A stretch of DNA of 64,000 bases from Streptomyces bauhiniae (GCF_004784475.1 NZ_SRRT01000006.1:186001-250000); one strand, 5' to 3'; shown: positions 31,921 to 43,553, counted from the first letter of the stretch. Notes: generated by a model not told the origin, from the sequence alone. Made by a program: numbers and translations.

Positions 31921-32700
31921 GGCGTTCCGGCGGGGAGCGAGGGGCTGTCCAAGAGGGCGGCGGGAGTTCGGCCACAGGTGCCGGGCGGGCGCTTGGGGGG
32001 CTTCGGGGATCGACAGGCGCCGCGAGGGCGAGCGGCGGCCTCTGACGGGGCGCGGCGGTGTCAGCGGCGCCCCAGGGGGTTCGCGGGCGCCCTCCACCGC
32101 CTCTCCGGCCCGGTCGGCTGTCCCCCAACAGCCGTCCGGCACCCAGGCCGGTCGAGCCGGAGGTGAATAACGCGCAGGCCGGCGCGGCGGGGCCATACGG
32201 GCACCGGGCAGCCAGGCCGCTCGGGCACGTCCCGCAGGCCCCGGCCGAGGACCAGCTCCTGGAGGGCACCTCGGAACACCCCGCCAGGCCCCCGCGACCG
32301 GCTCCCGAAGTCCCCGGCAGCCTCACTGCCCCACGTCGAGCCCCCGATCCAGGCTGTTCAAGCCCTGCGACACCCCCGCTCCAAGCCTCCCGACCCCCGC
32401 CCAACCCCTCCGATGCAAGCCTCCCAATCCCCGCGAACCCCGATCCGACCTGCCGCACACTCCCTCAAGGCCCCGCCCGACCCCCGATCCAAGCCTCCGC
32501 CCCCCGTCCAGACCCCGCCCCGAGCCGCCGTACGCCCTCTTCGGCGCCGCCCAGCCCCCGACCCAAGCTCCCGCGACCTCGCCCAGCCCCCCGATCCGAG
32601 CCGCTCGCCCCCTCCACGCCCCCTCCGAACCCCCTCCCCGCCCCCAACCCCCGTGTCCCACCAGCAACCTTGTGTTCGATTCCCCCTCCGGTTACGGCCT
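31921..32700. other. Non-coding left arm of the dnaA-dnaN interval, including a C-rich tract with degenerate repeats
   Basis: About 780 bases between the dnaA terminator and the first DnaA box. I see no credible gene; the long open frames are Pro-rich on one strand and Gly/Arg-rich on the other. From about 32330 to 32660 the plus strand is extremely C-rich and G-poor, with degenerate copies of CCCCCGATCCAAGCC at about 32341, 32437, 32481, 32565 and 32587 and partial copies at 32373 and 32407. The strand bias makes the minus strand a run of G-tracts. Function unknown; it borders oriC directly. Confidence 0.7.
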
Positions 32701-33210
32701 CCCTCCACAGATTTCCCGACTTTTTTCCGCCCACAGGCTGGGGACTGCGAAGTTGTCCCAAGCTGCGTCCACAGGGAGGCTGGGGGTTGGGCATCTGCCC
32801 AGCTCAGAGGGCTGTGGATTCGTGGACGAACGATCTCCACAGGGTGTGGACAAAGACTCCGTCCACACCCTGTGCGTAACGTTGTCCACGGCTGGACCCA
32901 CAGGTTGGGGGCGGTTGTCCCCAGCAGAAGCCAGCTTCTCCACATCACTGTCCACTGTTCGGCAACATCACGGGGCCGGTCACTGCGTCGAGTGAAAGCC
33001 GTCACACGAAACTGCCAACAGCCCCTGTGGGAAACGACGCCAAACCTGGGGACGCACCTGGGGAGAACTCGCCCTGTCCTGGGGACGGTGTGTGCAGAAC
33101 TTTCTGTTCTCCACAGATGGGCCAAGTTGTCCACGGGCCCCGCCCACAGGGGCAGTGGATAAAATTTGGGGTCTGACCTGCGAAAACGGGGTTATCCACG
33201 GTATCCACAG
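32701..33210. other. oriC: Chromosomal replication origin oriC (DnaA-box array)
   Basis: Between dnaA and dnaN, with many DnaA boxes in both orientations. Clear ones: CCCTCCACA 32701, GCGTCCACA 32765, TGTGGATTC 32813, ATCTCCACA 32833, TGTGGACAA 32845, CCGTCCACA 32859, TTGTCCACG 32882, TTCTCCACA 32936, TTCTCCACA 33107, TTGTCCACG 33127, TTATCCACG 33192, GTATCCACA 33201. Weaker: TTGTCCCAA 32753, TTGTCCCCA 32915, AGTGGATAA 33154. The only AT-rich patch is GGATAAAATTTGG near 33157-33169. This matches the Streptomyces oriC type with about 19 boxes in two groups separated by a spacer (here about 32957-33106). Confidence 0.95.
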
Positions 33211-33435
33211 GCCCTACTACTACTCCCGACTAGAGAGAGCTAGGAATCCGTTTCGAAGCGGGGCCTGTGCACAACTCGCTGTTTCGCCCTCGGCTGCCGC
33301 TCGGCCCGACTTGACCCCGACCGGCACCTGCTGTCAGCGCGGTGCGTCAGACTGGTCACCGGTGTCCTTCCCCTCGCAACGGGAGGCGACACCGAGTCGG
33401 AGGACTCAGAAGGCAACAGCAGGAGGCGGCTTACG

Positions 33436-34566
33436 GTGAAGATCCGGGTGGAACGCGACGTACTCGCGGAGGCAGTGGCGTGGGCGGCACGCAGCCTCCC
33501 GGCCCGTCCGCCGGCGCCTGTCCTCGCCGGCCTGCTGCTGAAGGCCGAGGAGGGCCAGCTCAGCCTGTCGGGCTTCGACTACGAGGTCTCCGCCCGGGTG
33601 GGCGTCGAGGCCGAGGTCGAGGAGGAGGGCACCGTCCTGGTCTCCGGCCGGCTGCTCGCCGACATCTGCCGCGCGCTGCCCAACCGCCCGGTGGAGATCT
33701 CCACAGACGGTGTACGGGCGACCGTGGTCTGCGGCTCCTCCCGGTTCACCCTCCACACCCTGCCGGTGGAGGAGTACCCGGCGCTGCCGCAGATGCCGAC
33801 CGCCACGGGCACCGTCCCCGGCGAGGTCTTCGCGGCCGCCGCGTCCCAGGTGGCCATCGCCGCCGGGCGCGACGACACGCTGCCCGTGCTCACCGGTGTG
33901 CGCATCGAGATCGAGGGTGACACCGTCACCCTGGCCTCCACCGACCGCTACCGCTTCGCGGTCCGCGAGTTCCTGTGGAAGCCGGAGAACCCGGACGCCT
34001 CCGCGGTCGCCCTGGTCCCGGCCAAGACGCTGCTGGACACCGCCAAGTCGCTGGGCGCCGGTGACAGCGTCACCCTGGCGCTCTCCGGCTCCGGTTCGGG
34101 CGAGGGCCTCATCGGCTTCGAGGGCGCCGGCCGCCGCACCACCACGCGGCTGCTGGAGGGTGACCTGCCGAAGTACCGCACGCTGTTCCCGACGGAGTTC
34201 AACTCGGTCGCCGTGATCGAGACCGCCCCCTTCGTGGAGGCCGTCAAGCGCGTCGCCCTGGTCGCCGAGCGGAACACCCCCGTGCGCCTCAGCTTCGAGC
34301 AAGGCGTGCTGATCCTGGAGGCCGGCTCCAGCGACGACGCACAGGCTGTGGAAAGGGTCGACGCCCAGCTCGACGGCGACGACATCTCGATCGCCTTCAA
34401 CCCGACCTTCCTGCTGGACGGTCTGAGCGCGATCGACTCCCCCGTGGCCCAGCTCTCGTTCACCACCTCGACCAAGCCGGCGCTGCTCAGCGGCAGGCCC
34501 GCGCTGGACGCGGAGGCGGACGACGCCTACAAGTACCTGATCATGCCGGTCCGTCTGAGCGGCTGA
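33436..34566 (+). CDS. dnaN: DNA polymerase III sliding clamp, beta subunit
   Basis: Ring-shaped processivity factor of the replicase, 376 residues, acting as a dimer around DNA. Three repeated clamp domains are expected; recognisable blocks are VERDVLAEAVAWAARSLPARP at the start, LSGFDYEVSARVGVEAEV, TLPVLTGVRIEIEGDTVTLASTDRYRFAVRE (in parts), and the C-terminal YKYLIMPVRLSG, the family end. Start is GTG 33436, after a perfect AGGAGGCGG. One DnaA-box-like ATCTCCACA lies inside the gene near 33697, identical to a box in oriC; probably chance. Confidence 0.98.
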   Translation: MKIRVERDVLAEAVAWAARSLPARPPAPVLAGLLLKAEEGQLSLSGFDYEVSARVGVEAEVEEEGTVLVSGRLLADICRALPNRPVEISTDGVRATVVCGSSRFTLHTLPVEEYPALPQMPTATGTVPGEVFAAAASQVAIAAGRDDTLPVLTGVRIEIEGDTVTLASTDRYRFAVREFLWKPENPDASAVALVPAKTLLDTAKSLGAGDSVTLALSGSGSGEGLIGFEGAGRRTTTRLLEGDLPKYRTLFPTEFNSVAVIETAPFVEAVKRVALVAERNTPVRLSFEQGVLILEAGSSDDAQAVERVDAQLDGDDISIAFNPTFLLDGLSAIDSPVAQLSFTTSTKPALLSGRPALDAEADDAYKYLIMPVRLSG

Positions 34567-34722
34567 GCCGGCCGCACCCGGTCATGTCCAGTGGCAAAAG
34601 CCCAGGTGAGGGGCGTTCGTATGAGCGCCCATACCCACAGTTGTGCATGACGGGTCGCCGTTAGGCTCGGTGCCGGGCACCCATGTGCCCGGCACGCCAC
34701 ACAGCGACCTAAGGAACAACTG

Positions 34723-35601
34723 ATGGAGCTCGGTCTCGTCGGCCTCGGCAAGATGGGCGGCAACATGCGCGAGCGCATCCGCCGCGCAGGCCACACCGTC
34801 ATCGGATACGACCGCAACGCGGACCTCGCGGACGTCCACAGCCTCGAAGAGCTTGTGGGCAAGCTCAGCGCCCCGCGCGTGGTCTGGGTGATGGTCCCGG
34901 CGGGCGAGGCGACGCAGGCGACCGTGGACCGGCTCGGCGAGCTGCTGGAGCCCGGCGACGTGGTCGTGGACGGCGGCAACTCCCGCTGGACGGACGACGA
35001 GAAGCACGCCGAGGAGCTGGCGGCCAAGGGCATAGGCTTCGTCGACTGCGGCGTCTCCGGCGGCGTCCACGGCCTGGCGAACGGCTACGCGCTGATGTAC
35101 GGCGGTGACGAGGAGAACGTCGCCAAGGTGCGGCCCGTCCTCGACGCGCTGAAGCCCGAGGGCGACTTCGGCTCCGTACACGCCGGCAAGGTCGGCGCGG
35201 GCCACTTCTCCAAGATGGTCCACAACGGCATCGAGTACGCCATGATGCAGGCGTACGCCGAGGGCTGGGAGCTGCTGGAGAAGGTCGACTCCGTGGAGAA
35301 CGTCCGCGAGATCTTCCGCTCCTGGCAGGAGGGCACGGTCATCCGTTCCTGGCTGCTCGACCTCGCGGTGAACGCGCTGGACGACGACGAGCACCTGGAC
35401 GGCCTCCGCGGCTACGCGCAGGACTCCGGTGAGGGACGCTGGACGGTGGAGGCCGCGATCGACAACGCGGTGCCGCTGCCCGCGATCACCGCGTCGCTGT
35501 TCGCGCGGTTCGCCTCGCGGCAGGACGACTCGCCGCAGATGAAGATGATCGCCGCGCTGCGCAACCAGTTCGGCGGCCACGCGGTGGAGAAGAAGCCGTA
35601 A
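34723..35601 (+). CDS. gnd: 6-phosphogluconate dehydrogenase (decarboxylating), short type
   Basis: Cytosolic pentose-phosphate enzyme oxidising 6-phosphogluconate to ribulose 5-phosphate and CO2. It has 292 residues, the short (often NAD-preferring) form. The Rossmann motif is GLVGLGKMGGNMRERI at the N-terminus with RAGHTVIGYDRN after it; the substrate motif DCGVSGGVHGLANGYALMYGG and the catalytic KVGAGHFSKMVHNGIEYAMMQ (Lys and His/Asn) are clear. ATG 34723 has TAAGGAACAAC upstream. Its insertion between dnaN and recF is typical for Streptomyces and some other actinobacteria; there is no functional tie to replication. Confidence 0.96.
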   Translation: MELGLVGLGKMGGNMRERIRRAGHTVIGYDRNADLADVHSLEELVGKLSAPRVVWVMVPAGEATQATVDRLGELLEPGDVVVDGGNSRWTDDEKHAEELAAKGIGFVDCGVSGGVHGLANGYALMYGGDEENVAKVRPVLDALKPEGDFGSVHAGKVGAGHFSKMVHNGIEYAMMQAYAEGWELLEKVDSVENVREIFRSWQEGTVIRSWLLDLAVNALDDDEHLDGLRGYAQDSGEGRWTVEAAIDNAVPLPAITASLFARFASRQDDSPQMKMIAALRNQFGGHAVEKKP

Positions 35602-35615
35602 CCAGGCAGAAGAAG

Positions 35616-35645
35616 TAGTCCACAGGGTCGCCCCGGCGATCCACA
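35616..35645 (+). promoter_or_regulatory. Two DnaA-box-like sequences upstream of recF
   Basis: TAGTCCACA (35616-35624) and CGATCCACA (35637-35645), same orientation, 21 bases apart, in the 72-base gnd-recF gap. Both share the TCCACA core with oriC boxes but are weak matches. Confidence 0.45.
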
Positions 35646-35673
35646 GGCTGTTGAGGGAGGTCGGCGAACGACC

Positions 35674-36795
35674 ATGCACGTCACGCATCTTTCGCTGGCC
35701 GACTTCCGCTCGTACGCCCGGGCCGAGGTTCCGCTCGGCTCGGGCGTCACCGCCTTCGTGGGACCCAACGGGCAGGGCAAGACCAACCTCGTCGAGGCCG
35801 TCGGCTATCTGGCCACCCTCGGCAGCCACCGGGTCTCCGCCGACGCCCCCCTGGTCCGCATGGGCGCCGAGCGTGCCATCGTCCGGGCGCAGGTCCGCCA
35901 GGGCGAGCGGCAGCAACTGGTCGAGCTGGAGCTGAACCCCGGCCGCGCCAACCGGGCCCGGATCAACCGGTCCTCGCAGGTCAAACCGCGTGACGTACTG
36001 GGCATCGTGCGGACCGTGCTGTTCGCGCCCGAGGACCTCGCGCTGATCAAGGGCGACCCCGGTGAGCGCCGCCGCTTCCTGGACGAGCTGATCACCGCGC
36101 GCGCCCCGCGCATGGCGGGCGTCCGCTCCGACTACGAGCGGGTGCTCAAGCAGCGCAACACCCTGCTGAAGTCGGCCGCCCTCGCACGTCGGCACGGCGG
36201 CCGCTCCATGGACCTCTCCACCCTCGACGTGTGGGACCAGCACCTCGCGCGCGCGGGCGCCGAACTGCTCGCCCAGCGGCTGGACCTCATCGGGGTGCTC
36301 CAGCCGCTCGCCGACAAGGCGTACGAGCAGCTCGCCCCCGGCGGCGGGCCCCTCGCGCTGGAGTACAAGTCCTCCGCGCCCGGCACCGCGCACACCCGCG
36401 AGGAGCTGGCCGAGCAGTTGCTGGCCGCGCTCGCCGAGGCGCGCAAGCAGGAGATCGAGCGGGGCGTGACCCTGGTCGGCCCGCACCGCGACGACCTGGT
36501 GCTGCGCCTGGGCCGGCTGCCCGCCAAGGGCTACGCCTCGCACGGCGAGTCCTGGTCCTACGCGCTCGCGCTGCGGCTGGCCTCCTACGACCTGCTGCGC
36601 GCCGAGGGCAATGAGCCGGTGCTGATCCTGGACGACGTCTTCGCCGAGCTGGACGCGCGCCGCCGGGAGCGGCTGGCCGAGCTGGTGGCGCCCGGCGAGC
36701 AGGTGCTGGTGACGGCCGCGGTCGACGACGACGTGCCGCACGTCCTGGCGGGCGCCCGGTACGCGGTGTCCGACGGCGCGGTGGAGCCGGTATGA
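35674..36795 (+). CDS. recF: DNA replication and repair protein RecF
   Basis: SMC-like ATPase that loads RecA at single-strand gaps. It has 373 residues. The start MHVTHLSLADFRSYARAEV is typical; Walker A GPNGQGKTNLVEAVGYLATLGSHR is at about 30-53, and the C-terminal ABC signature/Walker B regions are HGESWSYALALRLASYDLL and VLILDDVFAELDARRRERL. ATG 35674 follows TTGAGGGAGGTCGG. The stop overlaps the next gene's start (ATGA), indicating coupling. Confidence 0.97.
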   Translation: MHVTHLSLADFRSYARAEVPLGSGVTAFVGPNGQGKTNLVEAVGYLATLGSHRVSADAPLVRMGAERAIVRAQVRQGERQQLVELELNPGRANRARINRSSQVKPRDVLGIVRTVLFAPEDLALIKGDPGERRRFLDELITARAPRMAGVRSDYERVLKQRNTLLKSAALARRHGGRSMDLSTLDVWDQHLARAGAELLAQRLDLIGVLQPLADKAYEQLAPGGGPLALEYKSSAPGTAHTREELAEQLLAALAEARKQEIERGVTLVGPHRDDLVLRLGRLPAKGYASHGESWSYALALRLASYDLLRAEGNEPVLILDDVFAELDARRRERLAELVAPGEQVLVTAAVDDDVPHVLAGARYAVSDGAVEPV

Positions 36796-37328
36796 GCGAC
36801 GGGGACGGGCAGGACCGCAAGGCGCCGGAGCCGTCCGGTGTCGACCTCGCGCGCGTGGCGCTGCGCGCGGCGAAGGAGCAGGCACGCGCGCGTGGGGACG
36901 CGGCGCGGCAGAAGAAGCAGGCGCGGCGCGGCGGCGGTCTGCGCTCGGGCGCGCGGGCGGACGGCCGGGACCCGATGGCGCTGGGCGCGGCGATCAACCG
37001 GCTGCTGAACGAGCGCGGCTGGGAGGCCCCGGCGGCGGTCGGCGGGGTCATGGGCCGCTGGCCGCAGATCGTCGGCGAGGACCTGGCGAAGCACTGCGTG
37101 CCGCAGCGGTACGACGAGGACGAGCGGGTGCTGTCGGTCTCCTGTGACTCCACCGCGTGGGCGACGCAGCTCCGGCTGCTGGCGCCGACGCTCGTGGCCC
37201 GGCTGAACGAGGACCTCGGTCACGGCACGGTCCGGCTGATCAAGGTGAACGGTCCGGGCGCCCCGGTACGCCGTTACGGGCCTCTCAGGGCCCCCGGAAG
37301 CGCCGGTCCGGGCGACACCTACGGGTGA
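36792..37328 (+). CDS. DUF721 protein (DciA-like) downstream of recF
   Basis: A 178-residue protein with a basic, disordered N-terminal ~70 residues and a C-terminal DUF721 domain: DPMALGAAINRLLNERGWE, then GRWPQIVGEDLAKHCVPQRY and STAWATQLRLLAPTLVARLNEDLG. The family includes DciA, the ancestral loader/partner of replicative helicase DnaB, which fits the place beside replication genes; M. tuberculosis Rv0004 is the positional equivalent. Start ATG 36792 overlaps recF. The DciA role is inferred from the family, not shown here. Confidence 0.88.
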   Translation: MSDGDGQDRKAPEPSGVDLARVALRAAKEQARARGDAARQKKQARRGGGLRSGARADGRDPMALGAAINRLLNERGWEAPAAVGGVMGRWPQIVGEDLAKHCVPQRYDEDERVLSVSCDSTAWATQLRLLAPTLVARLNEDLGHGTVRLIKVNGPGAPVRRYGPLRAPGSAGPGDTYG

Positions 37329-37710
37329 CGTACCTCACGTCTGACCAGTGAGGCGCAAGGGCACTCCACAGCCGTACGGGTGTGCGGATCACCGGCCGAT
37401 CATGGGCCGACCCCCCGATGGACAAGGGCTGACGGCCCGAAGCCCTGAGCGCCGCTGTGAGCCCCTCGCAGCCCCCTTCCCCATATCGGGACCCGGTCGG
37501 GGCCGGTTCAGGGCGGCACATGCGTACTCAGGTGCCCGCAAGCCCCCATCATTGTCAGTGCTACCGGTAGACTGGAAGGCGATCCCGCCCCAATCGTGGG
37601 GACCGTCCGGGAAAAGCTGAGCAACGCTGATTCAGGGCTTACCAACGCAACATGCCGCAGCCGCTCCGGCAACCCTCCTTCCGGAGGGCGCGCACCCGCA
37701 AGGAGCGCTC
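37329..37710. other. Upstream region of gyrB
   Basis: 382 bases without a credible gene (one 90-codon frame is Pro/Arg-rich and lacks a ribosome binding site). The gyrBA promoter must lie here; GGTAGACTGG near 37567 looks like a -10 element, but I could not match a -35 at proper spacing. Confidence 0.5.
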
Positions 37711-39777
37711 GTGCTGTGCCAGAAAGGGCGCTTCGTGGCCGATTCCGGCAACCCCAACGAGAACATTCCTTCCACCGACGCCGGCGTCCTCGGCGAGGCA
37801 GTCGCCGCCTCGTACGACGCCAGCGCCATCACCGTGCTCGAAGGGCTGGACGCGGTCCGCAAGCGCCCCGGCATGTACATCGGTTCCACCGGTGAGCGCG
37901 GTCTGCACCACCTGGTGTACGAGGTCGTCGACAACTCCGTCGACGAGGCGCTGGCCGGTCACGCGGACACCATCGACGTGACGATCCTGCCCGACGGCGG
38001 GGTCCGTGTGGTGGACAACGGCCGAGGCATCCCGGTCGGCATCGTGGCCTCCGAGGGCAAGCCGGCCCTCGAGGTCGTGCTGACCGTGCTGCACGCGGGC
38101 GGCAAGTTCGGCGGCGGCGGCTACGCCGTCTCCGGCGGTCTGCACGGTGTGGGCGTGTCCGTGGTGAACGCGCTGTCCATGAAGGTCGCCGTCGAGGTGA
38201 AGACGGACGGCTACCGCTGGACGCAGGACTACAAGATGGGCGTCCCCACGGCGCCGCTGGTGAAGAACGAGGCGACCGAGGAGACCGGCACGTCGGTCAC
38301 CTTCTGGGCCGACCCGGAGATCTTCGAGACCACGGAGTACTCCTTCGAGACGCTGTCCCGGCGTTTCCAGGAGATGGCCTTCCTCAACAAGGGCCTGACG
38401 ATCAAGCTCACGGACGAGCGCGAGTCGGCGAAGGCCACGAGCGGCGCGGACGAGGCGGGCGCGGACGAGAAGGCCGAGGTCAAGTCGGTCACGTACCGCT
38501 ACGACGGCGGCATCGTCGACTTCGTGACGTATCTGAACTCCCGCAAGGGCGACGTCGTGCACCCGACGGTCGTCTCGCTGGAGGCGGAGGACAAGGACAA
38601 GAGCCTGTCCCTCGAGGTCGCCATGCAGTGGAACGGCGGATACAGCGAGGGCGTCTACTCCTTCGCCAACATCATCCACACCCACGAGGGCGGCACCCAC
38701 GAGGAGGGCTTCCGCGCGGCGCTGACCTCCCTGATCAACAAGTACGCGCGCGACAAGAAGCTGCTGCGCGAGCGGGACGACAACCTCACCGGTGACGACA
38801 TCCGCGAGGGCCTGACCGCGATCATCTCGGTCAAGCTGAGCGAGCCGCAGTTCGAGGGCCAGACCAAGACCAAGCTGGGCAACACCGAGGCCAAGACCTT
38901 CGTGCAGCGCGCGGTCTACGAGCACCTCAACGACTGGCTGGACCGCAACCCGGTCGAGGCCGCGGACATCATCCGCAAGGGCATCCAGGCGGCCACCGCG
39001 CGCGTGGCGGCCCGCAAGGCCCGTGACCTCACCCGGCGCAAGGGTCTGCTGGAGTCCGGCGCGCTGCCGGGCAAGCTGTCCGACTGCCAGTCGAACGACC
39101 CGTCCAAGTGCGAGATCTTCATCGTCGAGGGCGACTCCGCCGGCGGTTCGGCCAAGTCCGGCCGCAACCCGCAGTACCAGGCGATCCTCCCGATCCGCGG
39201 CAAGATCCTCAACGTCGAGAAGGCGCGGATCGACAAGATCCTGCAGAACCAGGAGATCCAGGCGCTGATCTCGGCCTTCGGCACCGGTGTGCACGAGGAC
39301 TTCGACATCGAGAAGCTGCGCTATCACAAGATCATCCTGATGGCGGACGCCGACGTCGACGGCCAGCACATCAACACCCTGCTGCTGACCTTCCTGTTCC
39401 GCTTCATGCGGCCGCTGGTCGAGGCCGGGTTCGTGTACCTCTCCCGTCCCCCGCTCTACAAGATCAAGTGGGGCCGGGACGACGTGGAGTACGCGTACTC
39501 CGACCGCGAGCGCGACGCGCTGATCGAGATGGGCCGCCAGCGCGGCAAGCGCATCCGCGAGGACTCCATCCAGCGCTTCAAGGGTCTGGGTGAGATGAAC
39601 GCGGAGGAGCTGCGCGTGACCACGATGGACCCGGAGCACCGCGTCCTCGGCCAGGTCACCCTCGATGACGCCGCGCAGGCCGACGACCTGTTCTCGGTCC
39701 TGATGGGCGAGGACGTCGAGGCGCGCCGCCTCTTCATCCAGCGCAACGCCAAGGACGTCCGCTTCCTCGACATCTGA
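37711..39777 (+). CDS. gyrB: DNA gyrase subunit B
   Basis: ATPase subunit of gyrase, which with GyrA introduces negative supercoils. It has 688 residues. The GHKL ATPase domain has EVVDNSVDEALAGHAD, VVDNGRGIPVG and the lid GGLHGVGVSVVNAL. The TOPRIM domain has EIFIVEGDSAGGSAKSGRNP, ILPIRGKILNVEKAR and ILMADADVDGQHI. The C-terminal end is MGEDVEARRLFIQRNAKDVRFLDI. GTG 37711 has AAGGAG six bases upstream; GTG 37735 (VADSGNPNEN) is an alternative start. GyrA follows after 43 bases, so they form an operon. Confidence 0.97.
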   Translation: MLCQKGRFVADSGNPNENIPSTDAGVLGEAVAASYDASAITVLEGLDAVRKRPGMYIGSTGERGLHHLVYEVVDNSVDEALAGHADTIDVTILPDGGVRVVDNGRGIPVGIVASEGKPALEVVLTVLHAGGKFGGGGYAVSGGLHGVGVSVVNALSMKVAVEVKTDGYRWTQDYKMGVPTAPLVKNEATEETGTSVTFWADPEIFETTEYSFETLSRRFQEMAFLNKGLTIKLTDERESAKATSGADEAGADEKAEVKSVTYRYDGGIVDFVTYLNSRKGDVVHPTVVSLEAEDKDKSLSLEVAMQWNGGYSEGVYSFANIIHTHEGGTHEEGFRAALTSLINKYARDKKLLRERDDNLTGDDIREGLTAIISVKLSEPQFEGQTKTKLGNTEAKTFVQRAVYEHLNDWLDRNPVEAADIIRKGIQAATARVAARKARDLTRRKGLLESGALPGKLSDCQSNDPSKCEIFIVEGDSAGGSAKSGRNPQYQAILPIRGKILNVEKARIDKILQNQEIQALISAFGTGVHEDFDIEKLRYHKIILMADADVDGQHINTLLLTFLFRFMRPLVEAGFVYLSRPPLYKIKWGRDDVEYAYSDRERDALIEMGRQRGKRIREDSIQRFKGLGEMNAEELRVTTMDPEHRVLGQVTLDDAAQADDLFSVLMGEDVEARRLFIQRNAKDVRFLDI

Positions 39778-39820
39778 GTCGGTCCCGGCTGACCGCACCA
39801 GGGAAGGATCTTCACCAGCA

Positions 39821-42433
<2,613 letters not shown>

Positions 42434-42450
42434 CACGAGGAGTGAATCAC

Positions 42451-43152
42451 GTGAGCGGAGCCACGGGCGCCGGATCGGCCGGTACCTCCACGGGTACGGA
42501 CACGGACGGCGGCGGCCGTGGCTCCGCCGCGCAGGCGGCCACCGCCGATGCTTCTTCTGCTTCTACTCCTGATTCTTCGAGTTCCCAGGGGGGAACCGTG
42601 ACGGACACCCGTGGCGCGCAGGCCAGGGCCGGTGCGACCGAGGGCATGGCGGCCTCCCCGCTGCCCGGTGAGCGCGGCCCCGAGCAGCCGGCCGGGCCCT
42701 ACCACCCGCCGCAGGCGTACGCGGCCCAGCCGCCGGCCGGCGCGGTACGCCGTCCGCGCACGGGGGTCGGCACGGCGCCGCGCACCCGCAAGGCGCGGCT
42801 GCGGGTGGCCAAGGCGGACCCGTGGTCGGTGATGAAGGTCAGCTTCCTGCTCTCCATCGCGCTCGGCATCTGCACGATCGTGGCGTCGGCGGTGCTGTGG
42901 ATGGTGCTGGACGCGATGGGCGTCTTCTCCACCGTGGGCGGCACGATCTCGGAGGCGACCGGGGCCACCGAGGCGACCGGCTTCGACCTCCAGTCCTACC
43001 TCTCGCTGCCGCACGTCCTGATGTTCGCGACGATCATCGCGGTCATCGACGTCGTCCTGGCCACGGCCCTGGCGACCCTCGGTGCCTTCATCTACAACCT
43101 CTCCGCGGGCTTCGTGGGCGGCGTCGAGCTGACCCTCGCGGAGGACGAGTGA
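42451..43152 (+). CDS. DUF3566 transmembrane protein downstream of gyrA
   Basis: A 233-residue membrane protein. The first ~110 residues are low-complexity (Ser/Thr/Gly then Pro/Ala) and cytoplasmic; the DUF3566 domain (~115-233) has KARLRVAKADPWSVMKVSFLLSIALG, two membrane segments (about 130-155 and 190-220) and ends FIYNLSAGFVGGVELTLAEDE, the family signature. Start GTG 42451 is chosen for GAGGAG about 9 bases upstream; an in-frame GTG 3 codons earlier is less likely. The position gyrA-DUF3566-tRNA-Ile is conserved in actinobacteria (M. tuberculosis Rv0007). Function unknown. Confidence 0.88.
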   Translation: MSGATGAGSAGTSTGTDTDGGGRGSAAQAATADASSASTPDSSSSQGGTVTDTRGAQARAGATEGMAASPLPGERGPEQPAGPYHPPQAYAAQPPAGAVRRPRTGVGTAPRTRKARLRVAKADPWSVMKVSFLLSIALGICTIVASAVLWMVLDAMGVFSTVGGTISEATGATEATGFDLQSYLSLPHVLMFATIIAVIDVVLATALATLGAFIYNLSAGFVGGVELTLAEDE

Positions 43153-43262
43153 AGGTGCCTCCCGCCTCGGTTGACGGTCCCCCGACAACCGATTTTGGGA
43201 CTGCCCCGGTCGTGCGCTAATCTTCAGGAGTCAGCGCGCGGGACACCCCCCGCGAAGCGGGC

Positions 43263-43336
43263 GGGGCTATAGCTCAGTTGGTTAGAGCGCATCCCTGATA
43301 AGGATGAGGCCACAGGTTCAAATCCTGTTAGCCCCA
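43263..43336 (+). tRNA. ileT: tRNA-Ile (anticodon GAT)
   Basis: Acceptor arms GGGGCTA (43263-43269) / TAGCCCC (43329-43335) with discriminator A; D-arm AGCTCAGTTGGTTAGAGC; anticodon loop CTGATAA with GAT at 43297-43299; T-arm ACAGGTTCAAATCCTGT. No CCA is encoded (ACA follows), so Cca is needed. A terminator follows at once. Confidence 0.97.
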
Positions 43337-43342
43337 CATTTG

Positions 43343-43378
43343 CGAAGACCCCCAGTCGATACCGGCTGGGGGTCTTCG
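43343..43378. terminator. Terminator after tRNA-Ile
   Basis: Perfect 13-bp arms CGAAGACCCCCAG (43343-43355) / CTGGGGGTCTTCG (43366-43378). Confidence 0.8.
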
Positions 43379-43427
43379 GCGTTCGTGGAGGTTTCGGGGT
43401 GCGCGGAGGTTTGGGGGCCGGTGCGCG

Positions 43428-43472
43428 CAAAAGACCCGATCGCTGGCGACGGGGGATGCACCAGCGATCGGG
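43428..43472 (-). terminator. Intrinsic terminator of the nSTAND/WD40 gene
   Basis: Perfect 12-bp arms CCCGATCGCTGG (43435-43446) / CCAGCGATCGGG (43461-43472). Read leftward the stem is followed by TCTTTT, giving a proper terminator 80 bases after the stop codon. Confidence 0.75.
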
Positions 43473-43553
43473 CTATGGCCAAGGGTAACAAGGTTGGGGG
43501 CGTTGCGGGGCCAACGGGGTTGATCGGTGGGGGAGTTGGCTGATCTTGGTGGG

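Noticed and set aside
32058..32879. 273-codon open frame in the dnaA-dnaN gap
   Set aside because: Almost only Pro/Ser/Arg from the C-rich tract; runs through DnaA boxes of oriC, with no ribosome binding site.
32358..33134. 258-codon leftward open frame across oriC
   Set aside because: Gly/Arg-rich mirror of the C-rich tract and DnaA boxes; no domain-like sequence.
33697..33705. DnaA-box-like ATCTCCACA inside dnaN
   Set aside because: Single copy within conserved coding sequence; probably chance.
37348..37620. 90-codon open frame upstream of gyrB
   Set aside because: No ribosome binding site, shadow-like composition, overlaps the expected gyrB promoter.
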